Shown here: positions 1-7,589 of the stretch, piece by piece
Position numbering within the stretch: position 1 is the first letter of the stretch
Layout: every line of letters begins with the position of its first letter
Source: Anaeromyxobacter sp. Fw109-5
Lineage (GTDB): Bacteria > Myxococcota > Myxococcia > Myxococcales > Anaeromyxobacteraceae
Direction: 5' to 3'
NCBI RefSeq assembly: GCF_000017505.1
Contig: NC_009675.1
Location: forward strand, 496,001 to 560,000
DNA length: 64,000 nucleotides
Translations under genes and position numbers: made by a program
Notes under the pieces: model-generated
Databases searched by the model: none
The model's input: only the letters and a program-made list of their open reading frames with translations
Told to the model about the DNA's origin: nothing

Positions 1-1
1 G

Positions 2-721
2 GAGGACCCGCACCACGAGGGGCTGCTCCGCGCCCTGGCGGGCAACTTCACCCAGTATGCGTACGCCTTCGTCCAGGCGGACGCCGACCTGGCGGATCTG
101 CAGGGGAACCTGGACGCGGCGCGCGCCGGGCGCGAGCGCGCGCGCAAGCTGTACCTCCGCGCGCGCGACTACGGGCTGCGCGCGCTGGAGCAGCGGCACG
201 ACGGCCTCTCGAAGCGGCTGCGGGAGGGCCGCGACGTCGCGGGGGCCCTGAAGGCCGCCGAGAAGAAGGACGTCGAGGTCCTCTACTGGACCGCCTCGGC
301 GTGGACGCTCGCGATCGCCAACGGCAAGGGCGACATGGGGCTCGTGGCCGAGCTGCCGGTCCCGGTGGCCATGATGGAGCGCGCCCTGGCGCTCGACGAG
401 AAGTGGGGACAGGGTGCGCTGCACGAGTACTTCGTCTCCCTGGACGCGGCGCGCGGCGAGGTGGAGGGAGGCGGCCCCGCGCGCGCGAAGGCACACCTCG
501 AGCGCGCGCTCGAGCTCTCGATGAACAAGAAGCTGGGCCCGCGCGTCGCCTATGCGGAGGGCGTCCTCGTGAAGCAGCAGGACCGGGCGGCGTTCGAGCG
601 CGAGCTGGGGGTCGTCCTGCAGGCCAATCCCGACGAGGCGCCGGAGCACCGGCTCGCCAACATCCTGGCGCAGCGGCGCGCTCGCGCGCTGCTCGACCAC
701 GTGGACGATCTGTTCCTCTGA
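2..721 (+). CDS. TRAP transporter T-component (TatT-like) protein, 5' end missing
   Basis: The reading frame is open from base 2 to the TGA at 719-721, so the N-terminus lies before the window. About 239 residues remain. They are helix-rich and Ala/Leu/Arg-rich, as expected of the TPR-like helical-hairpin TatT fold, a periplasmic lipoprotein that trimerises and partners the substrate-binding protein of some TRAP transporters. Visible stretches such as YWTASAWTLAIANGKGD and the repeated 'ALALDEKWGQGALHEYFVSL' style fit that family. A TRAP substrate-binding protein gene follows 16 bp downstream, which is the main support. Permease genes (DctQ/DctM) are not in the window and may lie upstream. 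Confidence 0.75.
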   Translation, partial: EDPHHEGLLRALAGNFTQYAYAFVQADADLADLQGNLDAARAGRERARKLYLRARDYGLRALEQRHDGLSKRLREGRDVAGALKAAEKKDVEVLYWTASAWTLAIANGKGDMGLVAELPVPVAMMERALALDEKWGQGALHEYFVSLDAARGEVEGGGPARAKAHLERALELSMNKKLGPRVAYAEGVLVKQQDRAAFERELGVVLQANPDEAPEHRLANILAQRRARALLDHVDDLFL

Positions 722-737
722 TCCCAAGGAGAACCCC

Positions 738-1718
738 GTGAAGAAGCTCCTCCTCGCCGCGCTCTTCGCGGCGCTCGCCACCACCGCCCGCGCGCAGACC
801 GTGACGCTCAAGCTCGGCACGCTCGCGCCCCAGGGGTCGACCTGGCACGACATCCTCCGCGAGATGGGCCAGAAGTGGGAGCAGGCCTCGGGCGGGAAGG
901 TGAAGCTGCGGATCTACGCCGGCGGCGCGCAGGGCTCCGAGGGCGACATGGTGCGGAAGATGGGGATCGGCCAGCTCCAGGCCGCCGCCATCTCCAACGT
1001 CGGCATGCACGACGTCATCCCCGAGCCGCAGGCGCTGAGCGTCCCGTTCCTGTTCCAGAGCGAGGCGCAGATGGAGTGCGCCTTCGAGAAGGTCCGGCCG
1101 CGCATCGAGCAGGCCCTGGAGAAGCGGGGGCTCGTCGCGCTGCAGTGGAGCCGCATCGGCGCGATCCACCTCTTCTGCGACTCTCCGTTCAAGACGCCCG
1201 CGGAGGTGAGCCGCGCGAAGATCTGGGCGTGGGAGGGCGATCCCAAGAGCGTCGAGGCGTTCCGCGCCGCCGGGCTGCAGCCGGTCGTGCTGTCCGCGAA
1301 CGACATGTACCCCTCGCTCCAGACCGGGATGATCGACTGCGTCCCGAACGTCCCGCTCTACGTCCTCACCGCTCGCCTGTTCGAGAAGGCGAACCACATG
1401 GTGGACGTCTCGTGGGCGTACATGATCGGGGCGACCATCGTGCGGAAGGACGCCTGGGAGAAGATCCCCGCCGACGTCCGCCCGAAGCTGCTCGAGATCG
1501 CGCAGTCGCTCGGCCGGAAAGTCGACGACGAGGTGCGCCGCCTCAACACCGACGCCGTCACCGCCATGCAGAAGCAGGGGCTGCAGGTCGTGAAGGTGGA
1601 TCCCGGCCCGTGGCGCCAGGCGATGGAGAAGTCCTGGACGGTGGTGCGCGGCGGCGTCGTGCCGGCCGAGTTCTTCGACGCGGTGAAGTCAGCGCGCGAC
1701 GCCTGCCCGGCCAAGTAG
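738..1718 (+). CDS. dctP: TRAP transporter substrate-binding protein (DctP family)
   Basis: A 326-residue periplasmic solute receptor for a TRAP uptake system. It starts with GTG, preceded by AAGGAGA, and has a clear Sec signal peptide (MKKLLLAALFAALATTARAQ). The mature part opens with LKLGTLAPQGSTWHD, typical of DctP proteins, and the length fits the family. At the place where classical carboxylate-binding DctP proteins have an 'LKGxKIR' arginine, this protein reads SRAKIWAWEGD, so the usual carboxylate-clamping Arg seems to be absent. Together with the TatT gene just upstream, this suggests a TatT-linked receptor for a non-classical ligand. That last point is inference. Confidence 0.88.
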   Translation: MKKLLLAALFAALATTARAQTVTLKLGTLAPQGSTWHDILREMGQKWEQASGGKVKLRIYAGGAQGSEGDMVRKMGIGQLQAAAISNVGMHDVIPEPQALSVPFLFQSEAQMECAFEKVRPRIEQALEKRGLVALQWSRIGAIHLFCDSPFKTPAEVSRAKIWAWEGDPKSVEAFRAAGLQPVVLSANDMYPSLQTGMIDCVPNVPLYVLTARLFEKANHMVDVSWAYMIGATIVRKDAWEKIPADVRPKLLEIAQSLGRKVDDEVRRLNTDAVTAMQKQGLQVVKVDPGPWRQAMEKSWTVVRGGVVPAEFFDAVKSARDACPAK

Positions 1719-1726
1719 CGGGCCGA

Positions 1727-2653
1727 TCAGCCGGCCGCGACGAAGCGGGCGAGGTCGCGCCGGAGCGCGCGGCAGGCGAAGAGCAGGGTGAGGTGGCCGC
1801 GCGGGTAGCGCCGCGCGGCGGCTCCCCACGCGGCGGCGAGCCCGAGCGCGCCCGCGCCCAGCGCGATCCGATCGTCCGTCCCCACCGCCACGAGCACGCG
1901 CCGCGCGGTGGGGCGGCGCTGGTCGGCGCGAAAGGGCGCGAGCATGCGCGAGAGCGCGTCCGGCGGCGGCACCGGCGCGCCCGCGCGGCGAGCGAGGGAC
2001 AGGTAGCGGCGTCCGATCGGCGTCCCCGCGAACACGGCGGCGAGATCCGCAGGAGGCGCGACGAGCGCCGCGAAGTCGAGCGGCTCCGGCGCCGTGGCCG
2101 CGAGCGCCGCGCCGAGCGCGCCGAGCGAGAGCCCCACCACGCCCACCGTTCCGCCCTCGGCGCGCGCGAGCGTCACGAGGATCCGGATCTCGAGCACGAG
2201 CTGCTCGAAGGCCGCCCGCAGCGCGGGCAGGTCGGGCGAGACGAACCCCTCGCCGCTGCGGAGGCCCGGCGGCGCGCGATGGAGGTGGCGCGGCGGCACG
2301 AGCGTCCAGACGGCGTAGCCCGCGCGCGCGAGGAGCCGCGCGTAGCCCGAGACGGCCGCGAGGCGCGGGACCTTCCACGGAGGCACGAGGAGCGCCGTGC
2401 CGCGCCGCGGGCCGCGGGCCGCCTGCGCGTGGACGGCCATGGTCGCGTCTCCTTCGGCCGGACGCGGCGAGGGCGCGTGCCACGCGCCCTCGCGAGGAGG
2501 CCCTGCGGGCAGGACCGGCAGCGGCCCGAAGCAGTCGAGCGAAGCGGCGGGTGCCGGGCGGAAGCCCATCGGCTCTCGCGGGCGCCGATCCTCCATCCAC
2601 ATCGCGAGCCCGTCGATCGCGCGGTCGAGGAGCGGTGCCATCGGGCGGATCAT
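1727..2653 (-). CDS. alpha/beta hydrolase family protein
   Basis: 308 residues. The nucleophile elbow GLSLGA (G-x-S-x-G) is visible in the middle, after a hydrophobic strand (GTVGVVG). Upstream is an ALLVPPWKVPRLA strand and a YAVWTLVPPRHLH segment. A late GHLTLLF supplies a plausible catalytic His, and VAVGTDDR a plausible acid. The overall style resembles the ABHD18/DUF2048 group of alpha/beta hydrolases, whose substrate is unknown. The gene ends 8 bp from the convergent TRAP receptor gene and is followed upstream by a lone response regulator on the same strand. The first ATG is used; an ATG 12 bp further in is possible. No signal peptide is seen. Confidence 0.7.
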   Translation of the reverse strand: MIRPMAPLLDRAIDGLAMWMEDRRPREPMGFRPAPAASLDCFGPLPVLPAGPPREGAWHAPSPRPAEGDATMAVHAQAARGPRRGTALLVPPWKVPRLAAVSGYARLLARAGYAVWTLVPPRHLHRAPPGLRSGEGFVSPDLPALRAAFEQLVLEIRILVTLARAEGGTVGVVGLSLGALGAALAATAPEPLDFAALVAPPADLAAVFAGTPIGRRYLSLARRAGAPVPPPDALSRMLAPFRADQRRPTARRVLVAVGTDDRIALGAGALGLAAAWGAAARRYPRGHLTLLFACRALRRDLARFVAAG

Positions 2654-2695
2654 GACCCGGCGCGGGGCGGGACGCGCCGTCCGCGCGGGGGCGGG

Positions 2696-3076
2696 TCAGC
2701 AGAGCCGATGGATGGTGCTCATCAGCGAGTCGAGATCGAACGGCTTCGCGAGGAACGCATCCGGAGCGAGCTCCTCGGCGCAGCGGCGATCCGCGGAGTG
2801 GCTCGCCGACACCACCACCGTGGGGATCCGCGCGAGCCTCGGGTCCTCGCGCTGCGCGGAGCGGAACTTCCACCCGTCCATCACCGGCATGGCGAGATCG
2901 AGGAGGATGAGGCTCGGCGCCGCGGAGCAGGAGAGGTGATCGAGCGCTTCGGCACCGTTCGACGCGCAGGCCACCTCGAAGCCCTCGTCCGCGAGCAGCT
3001 CGGCGAGGGTCTGGCGGATGGCGACGTCGTCTTCGACGACCAGGATGCGGGCGGGGCGGGCAACGGTCGGCAGCAC
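2696..3076 (-). CDS. single-domain response regulator (REC)
   Basis: 126 residues forming one receiver domain: acidic pair in ILVVEDD (about residues 16-17), phospho-acceptor Asp60 in LILLDLAMPVMDGW, Thr/Ser region VVVSASHS, and the conserved Lys in FLAKPFD. No output domain is present, so it probably acts by protein contact (CheY/Spo0F-like) or as a phosphate sink. The start is GTG with AAGG upstream. It lies 42 bp upstream of, and on the same strand as, the alpha/beta hydrolase, without a linked kinase. The nearest kinase gene begins 3.7 kb away and need not be its partner. Confidence 0.85.
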   Translation of the reverse strand: MLPTVARPARILVVEDDVAIRQTLAELLADEGFEVACASNGAEALDHLSCSAAPSLILLDLAMPVMDGWKFRSAQREDPRLARIPTVVVSASHSADRRCAEELAPDAFLAKPFDLDSLMSTIHRLC

Positions 3077-3211
3077 GCACGCACCTTAAGCATGTCACCC
3101 ATGACAGGGAACCCATCCGCAGGGCGTGCCCCCAACCGAGACGCCGCGCGCTCCTCGAGGAGGGGCAGCCCGGGCCACCCGCGGCGCGCGCGGGTCGCCA
3201 TCCCGTGGCGG

Positions 3212-3241
3212 CGTTGACACCTGCGGCGACCGGAAGGTAAA
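3212..3241 (+). promoter_or_regulatory. candidate sigma-70-type promoter
   Basis: TTGACA (3212-3217) is followed after 18 bp by TAAACG (3236-3241), 38 bp before the ATG at 3279. A perfect -35 is rare in such GC-rich DNA. The -10 is weak. Confidence 0.4.
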
Positions 3242-3278
3242 CGCACCGGGCGCGCCGCGGGCGCCGGAGATCGCGAAG

Positions 3279-4211
3279 ATGGCAGAGAACGAGGGCAGCA
3301 GCGGCTCAGCGGCGGCGGTGTTCGGCCGCGCCCGCCCGCCCTCCGTCTCCCTGCCGGATCGCGGGGTGGTCATCGGCCTGCGCTGGAGCGGCGTCGAGGG
3401 CGCGGGCAACCAGATCCTCGCCGCCAAGATCGAGTGCGGACGGACGAAGGTGCGGCTCACTCGCCTGTGGCGCCCGTTCACCGACGCGCCCGGCCGCCGC
3501 GACGTGCACGTGCGCTTCGCCGGCTGGCTCGCGGAGGAGGCGAAGTGGGCGGAGGGCCGGCTCGTCGTCGGCGTGGACTTCGCCCTGTCGCTCTCGGAGA
3601 CCCACCTCCGCCAGCTCGGGCTGCTGCGCCAGGCGCTCCGCGGCCCGGCGGTCCTCGGCCGGAACCTCCACGAGCGGTTCGTGGGCGCGGGCGGCGACTT
3701 CACGGAAGGTGCAGCGCGGTTCCGGGACGAGCTCGGGAAGGATCGCCCGCGCGCGACCGACTGCTACCGCGGCGAGCTCGCCCCGCCCACGAGCGCGCGC
3801 ACCTACCGCCAGACGTTCTTCGGGCTCTGCACGCTCGCCCACGTGCAGGCGAGCTTCCTCCCCTGGGATCCGCCGCAGCCGGGCAGGCCGTCCATCGCGG
3901 AGGTGCGGCCCGCCCACGTGGCGCGCGTCCTCTGCGGCGTGTGCGGCTACCGCGACGACGACCGCGACGGCGTCGCGCGGGCCTCCACCCGGGCGGCCAT
4001 CCTGCGCACGCTGCGCAGCGCGGCGAAGCTCGAGTTCGAGATGGAGCAGGCGGCGCAGGTCGTCGAGGACGGCCGCGGGGAACACCTCGACGCCGTGCTC
4101 GCCGCCACGGGGGCGGCCGCCGCGTCGGAGGACGGGTTCCAGGGAGTCCCCTCGAACGTGCCGCGCTCGGAGGGATGGATCCACTCCGTGCGCGAGGAGC
4201 CGTGGCGCTGA
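3279..4211 (+). CDS. hypothetical protein, DUF429-like (predicted RNase H fold)
   Basis: 310 residues from the ATG at 3279; the reading frame is open further upstream, but those residues look non-coding. The segment VIGLRWSGVEGAGNQILAA near the N-terminus and LVVGVDFALSLSETHL about 70 residues later resemble the two acidic strands of DUF429-type proteins, a predicted RNase H-like nuclease family. I recognise this only by pattern, not firmly. The remainder is rich in Arg and Ala, with a conserved-looking YRQTFFGLCTLAHV. It overlaps the start of a uracil-DNA-glycosylase-like gene by 10 bp, so the pair is probably co-translated and may share a nucleic-acid role (inference). Confidence 0.55.
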   Translation: MAENEGSSGSAAAVFGRARPPSVSLPDRGVVIGLRWSGVEGAGNQILAAKIECGRTKVRLTRLWRPFTDAPGRRDVHVRFAGWLAEEAKWAEGRLVVGVDFALSLSETHLRQLGLLRQALRGPAVLGRNLHERFVGAGGDFTEGAARFRDELGKDRPRATDCYRGELAPPTSARTYRQTFFGLCTLAHVQASFLPWDPPQPGRPSIAEVRPAHVARVLCGVCGYRDDDRDGVARASTRAAILRTLRSAAKLEFEMEQAAQVVEDGRGEHLDAVLAATGAAAASEDGFQGVPSNVPRSEGWIHSVREEPWR

Positions 4212-4864
4212 GGGTGAAGGGGTCACGGCCGCGCAAGGCCTCGAGCGTCGTCGCCGCCCTGGAGGCGGTGCACCGCGACATCCAGGCGTTCCGGCCGGAC
4301 GGCTTCGGGCCGCCCGTTCACGGTCCGGCCGTCGCGAGCCGGATCCTGCTCGTCGGCCAGGCGCCGGGCCCCCACGAGGCGCGCTTCGGCAGGCCTTTCG
4401 CGTGGACGGCGGGGAAGACCCTGTTCCGCTGGCTGGAGCGCGCCACCGGCGCGGACGAGCAGACCGTCCGCGCGCGCGTCTACATCGCCGCCGTGGTGCG
4501 CTGCTTCCCGGGCAAGACGACGGGCGGGGGCGACCGGGTCCCCTCGCCGGAAGAGTGCGCGCTGTGGCGCGGCTTCCTCGCGCGCGAGGTGGAGATCCTC
4601 GCGCCGCGCCTCGTGATCCCGGTCGGCCGGCTCGCCATCCAGGAGGTCCTCGGCCACACGGAGCCCATCGCGGCCGTGGTCGGACGCACGCTGAGGACGC
4701 AGTTCCACGGGGTGAACGTGGACGTCCTGCCGCTGCCGCATCCGTCCGGGGCCTCGACCTGGTTCAAGATGGAGCCCGGGCGCACGCTGCTCGAGGACGC
4801 GCTGGCCTTGCTCGCGCGCCACCCCGAGGTGGCGCGCGCGTTCCCGCGGAGGGCGGCGAGGTGA
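4202..4864 (+). CDS. uracil-DNA glycosylase family protein
   Basis: 220 residues from a GTG that overlaps the upstream stop by 10 bp; a GTG 12 bp downstream is an alternative. Motif A appears as LLVGQAPGPHE and motif B as PLPHPSGASTW, the two base-recognition/catalytic loops of the UDG superfamily. YIAAVVRCFPGK and APRLVIPVGRLAIQEVLG fit family 4/5-like enzymes. The four-Cys iron-sulphur pattern of family 4 is not evident, so a clade without the cluster is likely. Expected role: removal of uracil or related lesions during base-excision repair. It shares GTGA with the rlpA start. Confidence 0.8.
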   Translation: MALRVKGSRPRKASSVVAALEAVHRDIQAFRPDGFGPPVHGPAVASRILLVGQAPGPHEARFGRPFAWTAGKTLFRWLERATGADEQTVRARVYIAAVVRCFPGKTTGGGDRVPSPEECALWRGFLAREVEILAPRLVIPVGRLAIQEVLGHTEPIAAVVGRTLRTQFHGVNVDVLPLPHPSGASTWFKMEPGRTLLEDALALLARHPEVARAFPRRAAR

Positions 4865-5289
4865 CGGCGCGCCGCTCCAGGCCGTTGGGGCGGGTCGCGC
4901 TCGCCGTGCTCCTCGGCGCGGTGGCGGCCTGCAGCCACGCGCCCCGGCACGCGCCCGACGAGTCTCCGCGCCGGCCGTCCGCGGAGGCGCCCGCGGCGTC
5001 GGGCGAGGTGGGGCTGGCGAGCTTCTACGGGAAGCGCTTCCACGGGCGCCGCACCGCGAGCGGGGCGCGCTACGACATGAACGCGATGACCTGCGCCCAC
5101 CCCCGCGCCCCGTTCGGCGCGAGGCTCAAGGTCACGGATCTCGAGAACGGACGGAGCGTCGTCGTCACGGTCAACGACCGCGGCCCCTTCAAGCGCGGAC
5201 GCGTCGTGGACCTGTCGAGGGCCGCGGCCCGCAAGCTCGGCATGATCGAGCGCGGGCTCGCGCGCGTCCGCGTGGAGCGCGCGGACTGA
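4861..5289 (+). CDS. rlpA: RlpA-like septal ring lytic transglycosylase lipoprotein
   Basis: 142 residues from the GTG overlapping the previous stop (GTGA). The N-terminus has a short signal with lipobox-like AVAACS, predicting a lipid-anchored envelope protein. The double-psi beta-barrel of RlpA follows: GLASFYGKRFHGRRTASG, then AMTCAHPRAPFGARL and VTVNDRGPFKRGRVVDLS, containing the conserved His and Asp of RlpA transglycosylases that cut glycan strands lacking stem peptides. It lacks a C-terminal SPOR domain, so septal targeting is not evident. The stop codon forms part of a long hairpin shared with the convergent kinase gene. Confidence 0.88.
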   Translation: MTARRSRPLGRVALAVLLGAVAACSHAPRHAPDESPRRPSAEAPAASGEVGLASFYGKRFHGRRTASGARYDMNAMTCAHPRAPFGARLKVTDLENGRSVVVTVNDRGPFKRGRVVDLSRAAARKLGMIERGLARVRVERAD

Positions 5290-5348
5290 ACGACGGACCA
5301 CGATCCGCGTGCACCGACGGTGATCGCGGGTCGCGCTCCGTCGTTCAG
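5286..5348. terminator. nested hairpin at convergent gene ends, probable bidirectional terminator
   Basis: A perfect 12-bp outer stem (CTGAACGACGGA, 5286-5297, with TCCGTCGTTCAG, 5337-5348) encloses an imperfect middle stem and an inner CACC-GAC-GGTG (5312-5322). Both flanking genes end inside it: the rlpA TGA is at 5287-5289 and the kinase stop is at 5345-5347. No T-tract follows. A related hairpin occurs at 49767-49826. Confidence 0.65.
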
Positions 5349-6811
5349 GCGGGACCGGAGTCCTCGAGCTCGGGCAGCTCCAGCACCGCGCGCGTCCCCC
5401 TGCCGGGCTCGCTCTCCAGCCAGATCGCGCCGCCGCTGCCCTCCACCACGCCGCGCGCGATGGCGAGCCCGAGGCCGCGGCCCCGCTCGTCGCGCCGGGT
5501 CGTGAAGAACGGGTCGAACGCGCGGCGGAGGACCTCGGGAGGCATGCCGGCCCCATCGTCGGAGACGGTGATGCGGACCGCGCCGGTGCGGCGCTCGGCG
5601 CGCACCTCCACCCGGCCGGCGCGGCCGTCCGGCACCGCGTCGGCGGCGTTGGCGAGCAGGCTCCCGAGCACGTGGACGACGTTCTCGGGGCGCGCGCGGA
5701 CGACCAGGCCCTCGGGGATCTCCTCCAGGATGCGGATCCGATCGCCGGCGCGGATGCGCGCGTCGGAGATGGTCGCGCGCACCGCCTCCCCCACCGCGGT
5801 GCGTCCGCCCGGCTCCACGGCGGCGGCGCCGCCCGCGTCGGCGAGGGCGCGCACGAGCGCGCCGAGCCGGTCGAGCGCCGCCAGGGTGTCGGCCAGGGCC
5901 TCGTGCGCCTCGGGGGCGGCGGCGTCCGCGCGGCGGAGCGCGTCCTCCAGGAGCCGCAGGTTCGTCGTGATCACCGCGGCGGGGTCGCGGATCTCGTGGG
6001 CCACCGCCGTGGCGAACCGGCCCAGGGCGGCGAGCTTCTCGGACTGGTGGAGCGCCGCCTGGGCGTCGGCGAGCGCGCGCGTGCGGGCCTCGACGAGCTC
6101 CTCGAGCCGCGCGCGCATCGAATGCAGGGCGCGGGCGTTGTCGGCGAAGCGCACGGTGAGGGTCCAGTAGACCGCGACGATCGGCACGATGAAGCCGGTG
6201 TCCAGGAGGTAGGGGAGCGGGACCTGGCCGGTGGTCGCGAGGGCGTCGTTCAGGCCGAAGAGGATGAGGGCGCCGAAGGCGACGGCGTGCACGCCCGCGT
6301 GGCGGACCCCGCCGCGCCAGGCGCGGAGGAAGCGGTACCAGGTGACGACGGACGCGACGAGGAGCGCGGCGAAGACCGCGTAGCCGAACGAGGTGGGCAG
6401 CGCGTCGCGGTAGACCGCGCCGAAGGCAGGGAACTCGTGGCTCACGACCCGGTCCGAGAAGACCACGCCCGGGAGGGTGGCGAGCGCCGCGAGGGCGAGG
6501 ATGCCACGCCGCACGCCCATCCGCAGGCGGTCCTCCCGCATCCCGACGAAGGTCGCGGAGTACCCGAGCCACGCCCAGAAGTGCGCGAGCGCGCTCGCCA
6601 CCTGGAAGCGCGAGGTGACCGTCACCACCGCGTCCGGCAGCCCGAGCGTGGTGGCGAGGTTGCACACGGAGTACGCGGCCGCCGAGAACGCGACGAGCGA
6701 GAAGCCCTGCTGGTCGCGCCAGCCGGGGGCGAACGACAAGCGCCGCGAGAGCGCCCCGGAGAGCACCGCCACGAGCGCGGCCGCCGCGGCGATGGCGGCG
6801 GCGACGTTCAC
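5345..6811 (-). CDS. integral-membrane sensor histidine kinase
   Basis: 488 residues from a GTG that overlaps the rpe stop by 4 bp (GTGA). Residues 1 to about 220 contain six or seven hydrophobic segments, forming a membrane sensor of unknown ligand with no recognisable PAS or extracellular domain. A short coiled coil (MRARLEELVEARTRALADAQ) leads to the H-box AVAHEIRDPAAV, with His near 272. The ATPase N-box is LLANAADAVPDG, G1 is VSDDGAGMPP, the F-box is DPFFTTRRDERG and G2 is GLGLAIARGVVEGSGG. The H-box has Asp-Pro where Asn-Pro is usual. No response regulator is adjacent. It is coupled to metabolic genes, which is unusual. Confidence 0.9.
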   Translation of the reverse strand: MNVAAAIAAAAALVAVLSGALSRRLSFAPGWRDQQGFSLVAFSAAAYSVCNLATTLGLPDAVVTVTSRFQVASALAHFWAWLGYSATFVGMREDRLRMGVRRGILALAALATLPGVVFSDRVVSHEFPAFGAVYRDALPTSFGYAVFAALLVASVVTWYRFLRAWRGGVRHAGVHAVAFGALILFGLNDALATTGQVPLPYLLDTGFIVPIVAVYWTLTVRFADNARALHSMRARLEELVEARTRALADAQAALHQSEKLAALGRFATAVAHEIRDPAAVITTNLRLLEDALRRADAAAPEAHEALADTLAALDRLGALVRALADAGGAAAVEPGGRTAVGEAVRATISDARIRAGDRIRILEEIPEGLVVRARPENVVHVLGSLLANAADAVPDGRAGRVEVRAERRTGAVRITVSDDGAGMPPEVLRRAFDPFFTTRRDERGRGLGLAIARGVVEGSGGAIWLESEPGRGTRAVLELPELEDSGPA

Positions 6812-7500
6812 CGCCGGGCTCCCCCCGCGCGCGCCGCCTCGGCGCCGGCGCGGAGCGCGGAGATGGCGGCCCGGTAGTCGGGCGCGCCGAACACCGCCGT
6901 CCCCGCCACGAGCAGGTTCGCGCCCGCCCCGGCGACGAGCCCCGCGCGCTCGGCGTTCACCCCGCCGTCCACCTCGATCTCCAGCGAGGGGTTGCGCGCG
7001 TCCGCCAGCGCGCGGAGCTGCCGGAGCTTGTCCGTGCACGCCTCGATGTAGCGCTGGCCACCGAACCCGGGGTTCACGGTCATGACGAGCACCATCTCGC
7101 ACTCCTCGATCACCCACTCGACCGCGGAGAGGGGCGTCGAGGGGTTGAGCGCGACCGCGGGGCGCGCGCCGGCGGCGCGGATCGCCTGCAGCGTGCGGTG
7201 GAGGTGGGGCGACGCCTCGGCGTGGACCGAGAGGAGGTCGGCGCCCGCCTTGGCGAACGCCTCCACGTACCGCTCCGGCTCGACGATCATGAGGTGCACG
7301 TCGATGGGGAGCTTCGTCACCTTCCGGACCGCCTCCACGACGAGCGGGCCGATGGTGATGTTCGGCACGAACCGCCCGTCCATCACGTCGACGTGCACCA
7401 CGTCGGCGCCGGCCGCCTCGATCGCCCGCACCTCCTCGGCGAGGCGGCCGAAGTCGGCGGACAGGATGGAGGGGGCGATCCGGATCGGCGGGAGGGGCAT
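6808..7500 (-). CDS. rpe: ribulose-phosphate 3-epimerase
   Basis: 230 residues; interconverts ribulose-5-phosphate and xylulose-5-phosphate in the pentose phosphate pathway. Family hallmarks: IAPSILSADFGRL, HVDVMDGRFVPN (metal and catalytic Asp), VHLMIVEPERY, MTVNPGFGGQRY and EVDGGVN (second catalytic Asp). Normal length for a (beta/alpha)8 Rpe. I chose the ATG at 7500 rather than the GTG at 7509, because a TAGACT -10 ends one base before that GTG and leaves 9 nt to the ATG, the same spacing as fmt and proS. It overlaps the downstream histidine kinase start by 4 bp. Confidence 0.95.
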   Translation of the reverse strand: MPLPPIRIAPSILSADFGRLAEEVRAIEAAGADVVHVDVMDGRFVPNITIGPLVVEAVRKVTKLPIDVHLMIVEPERYVEAFAKAGADLLSVHAEASPHLHRTLQAIRAAGARPAVALNPSTPLSAVEWVIEECEMVLVMTVNPGFGGQRYIEACTDKLRQLRALADARNPSLEIEVDGGVNAERAGLVAGAGANLLVAGTAVFGAPDYRAAISALRAGAEAARAGGARR

Positions 7501-7509
7501 GGGGGCCAC

Positions 7510-7515
7510 AGTCTA
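7510..7515 (-). promoter_or_regulatory. -10 element for leaderless rpe mRNA
   Basis: TAGACT on the minus strand, 9 nt before the ATG at 7500. There is no Shine-Dalgarno sequence between them. Confidence 0.45.
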
Positions 7516-7589
7516 CGCGAGAGCGGCCGGCGCCGGGGGCAGCGCGGAGGCGCGGCGGAGGTCCGCGGCGCGGACCTTGGCGCCGGGTC

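Noticed and set aside
875-3217. Long plus-strand frame over the TRAP receptor and the hydrolase
   Set aside because: It is antisense or shifted relative to well-supported genes and consists of Arg/Ala/Gly-rich shadow sequence.
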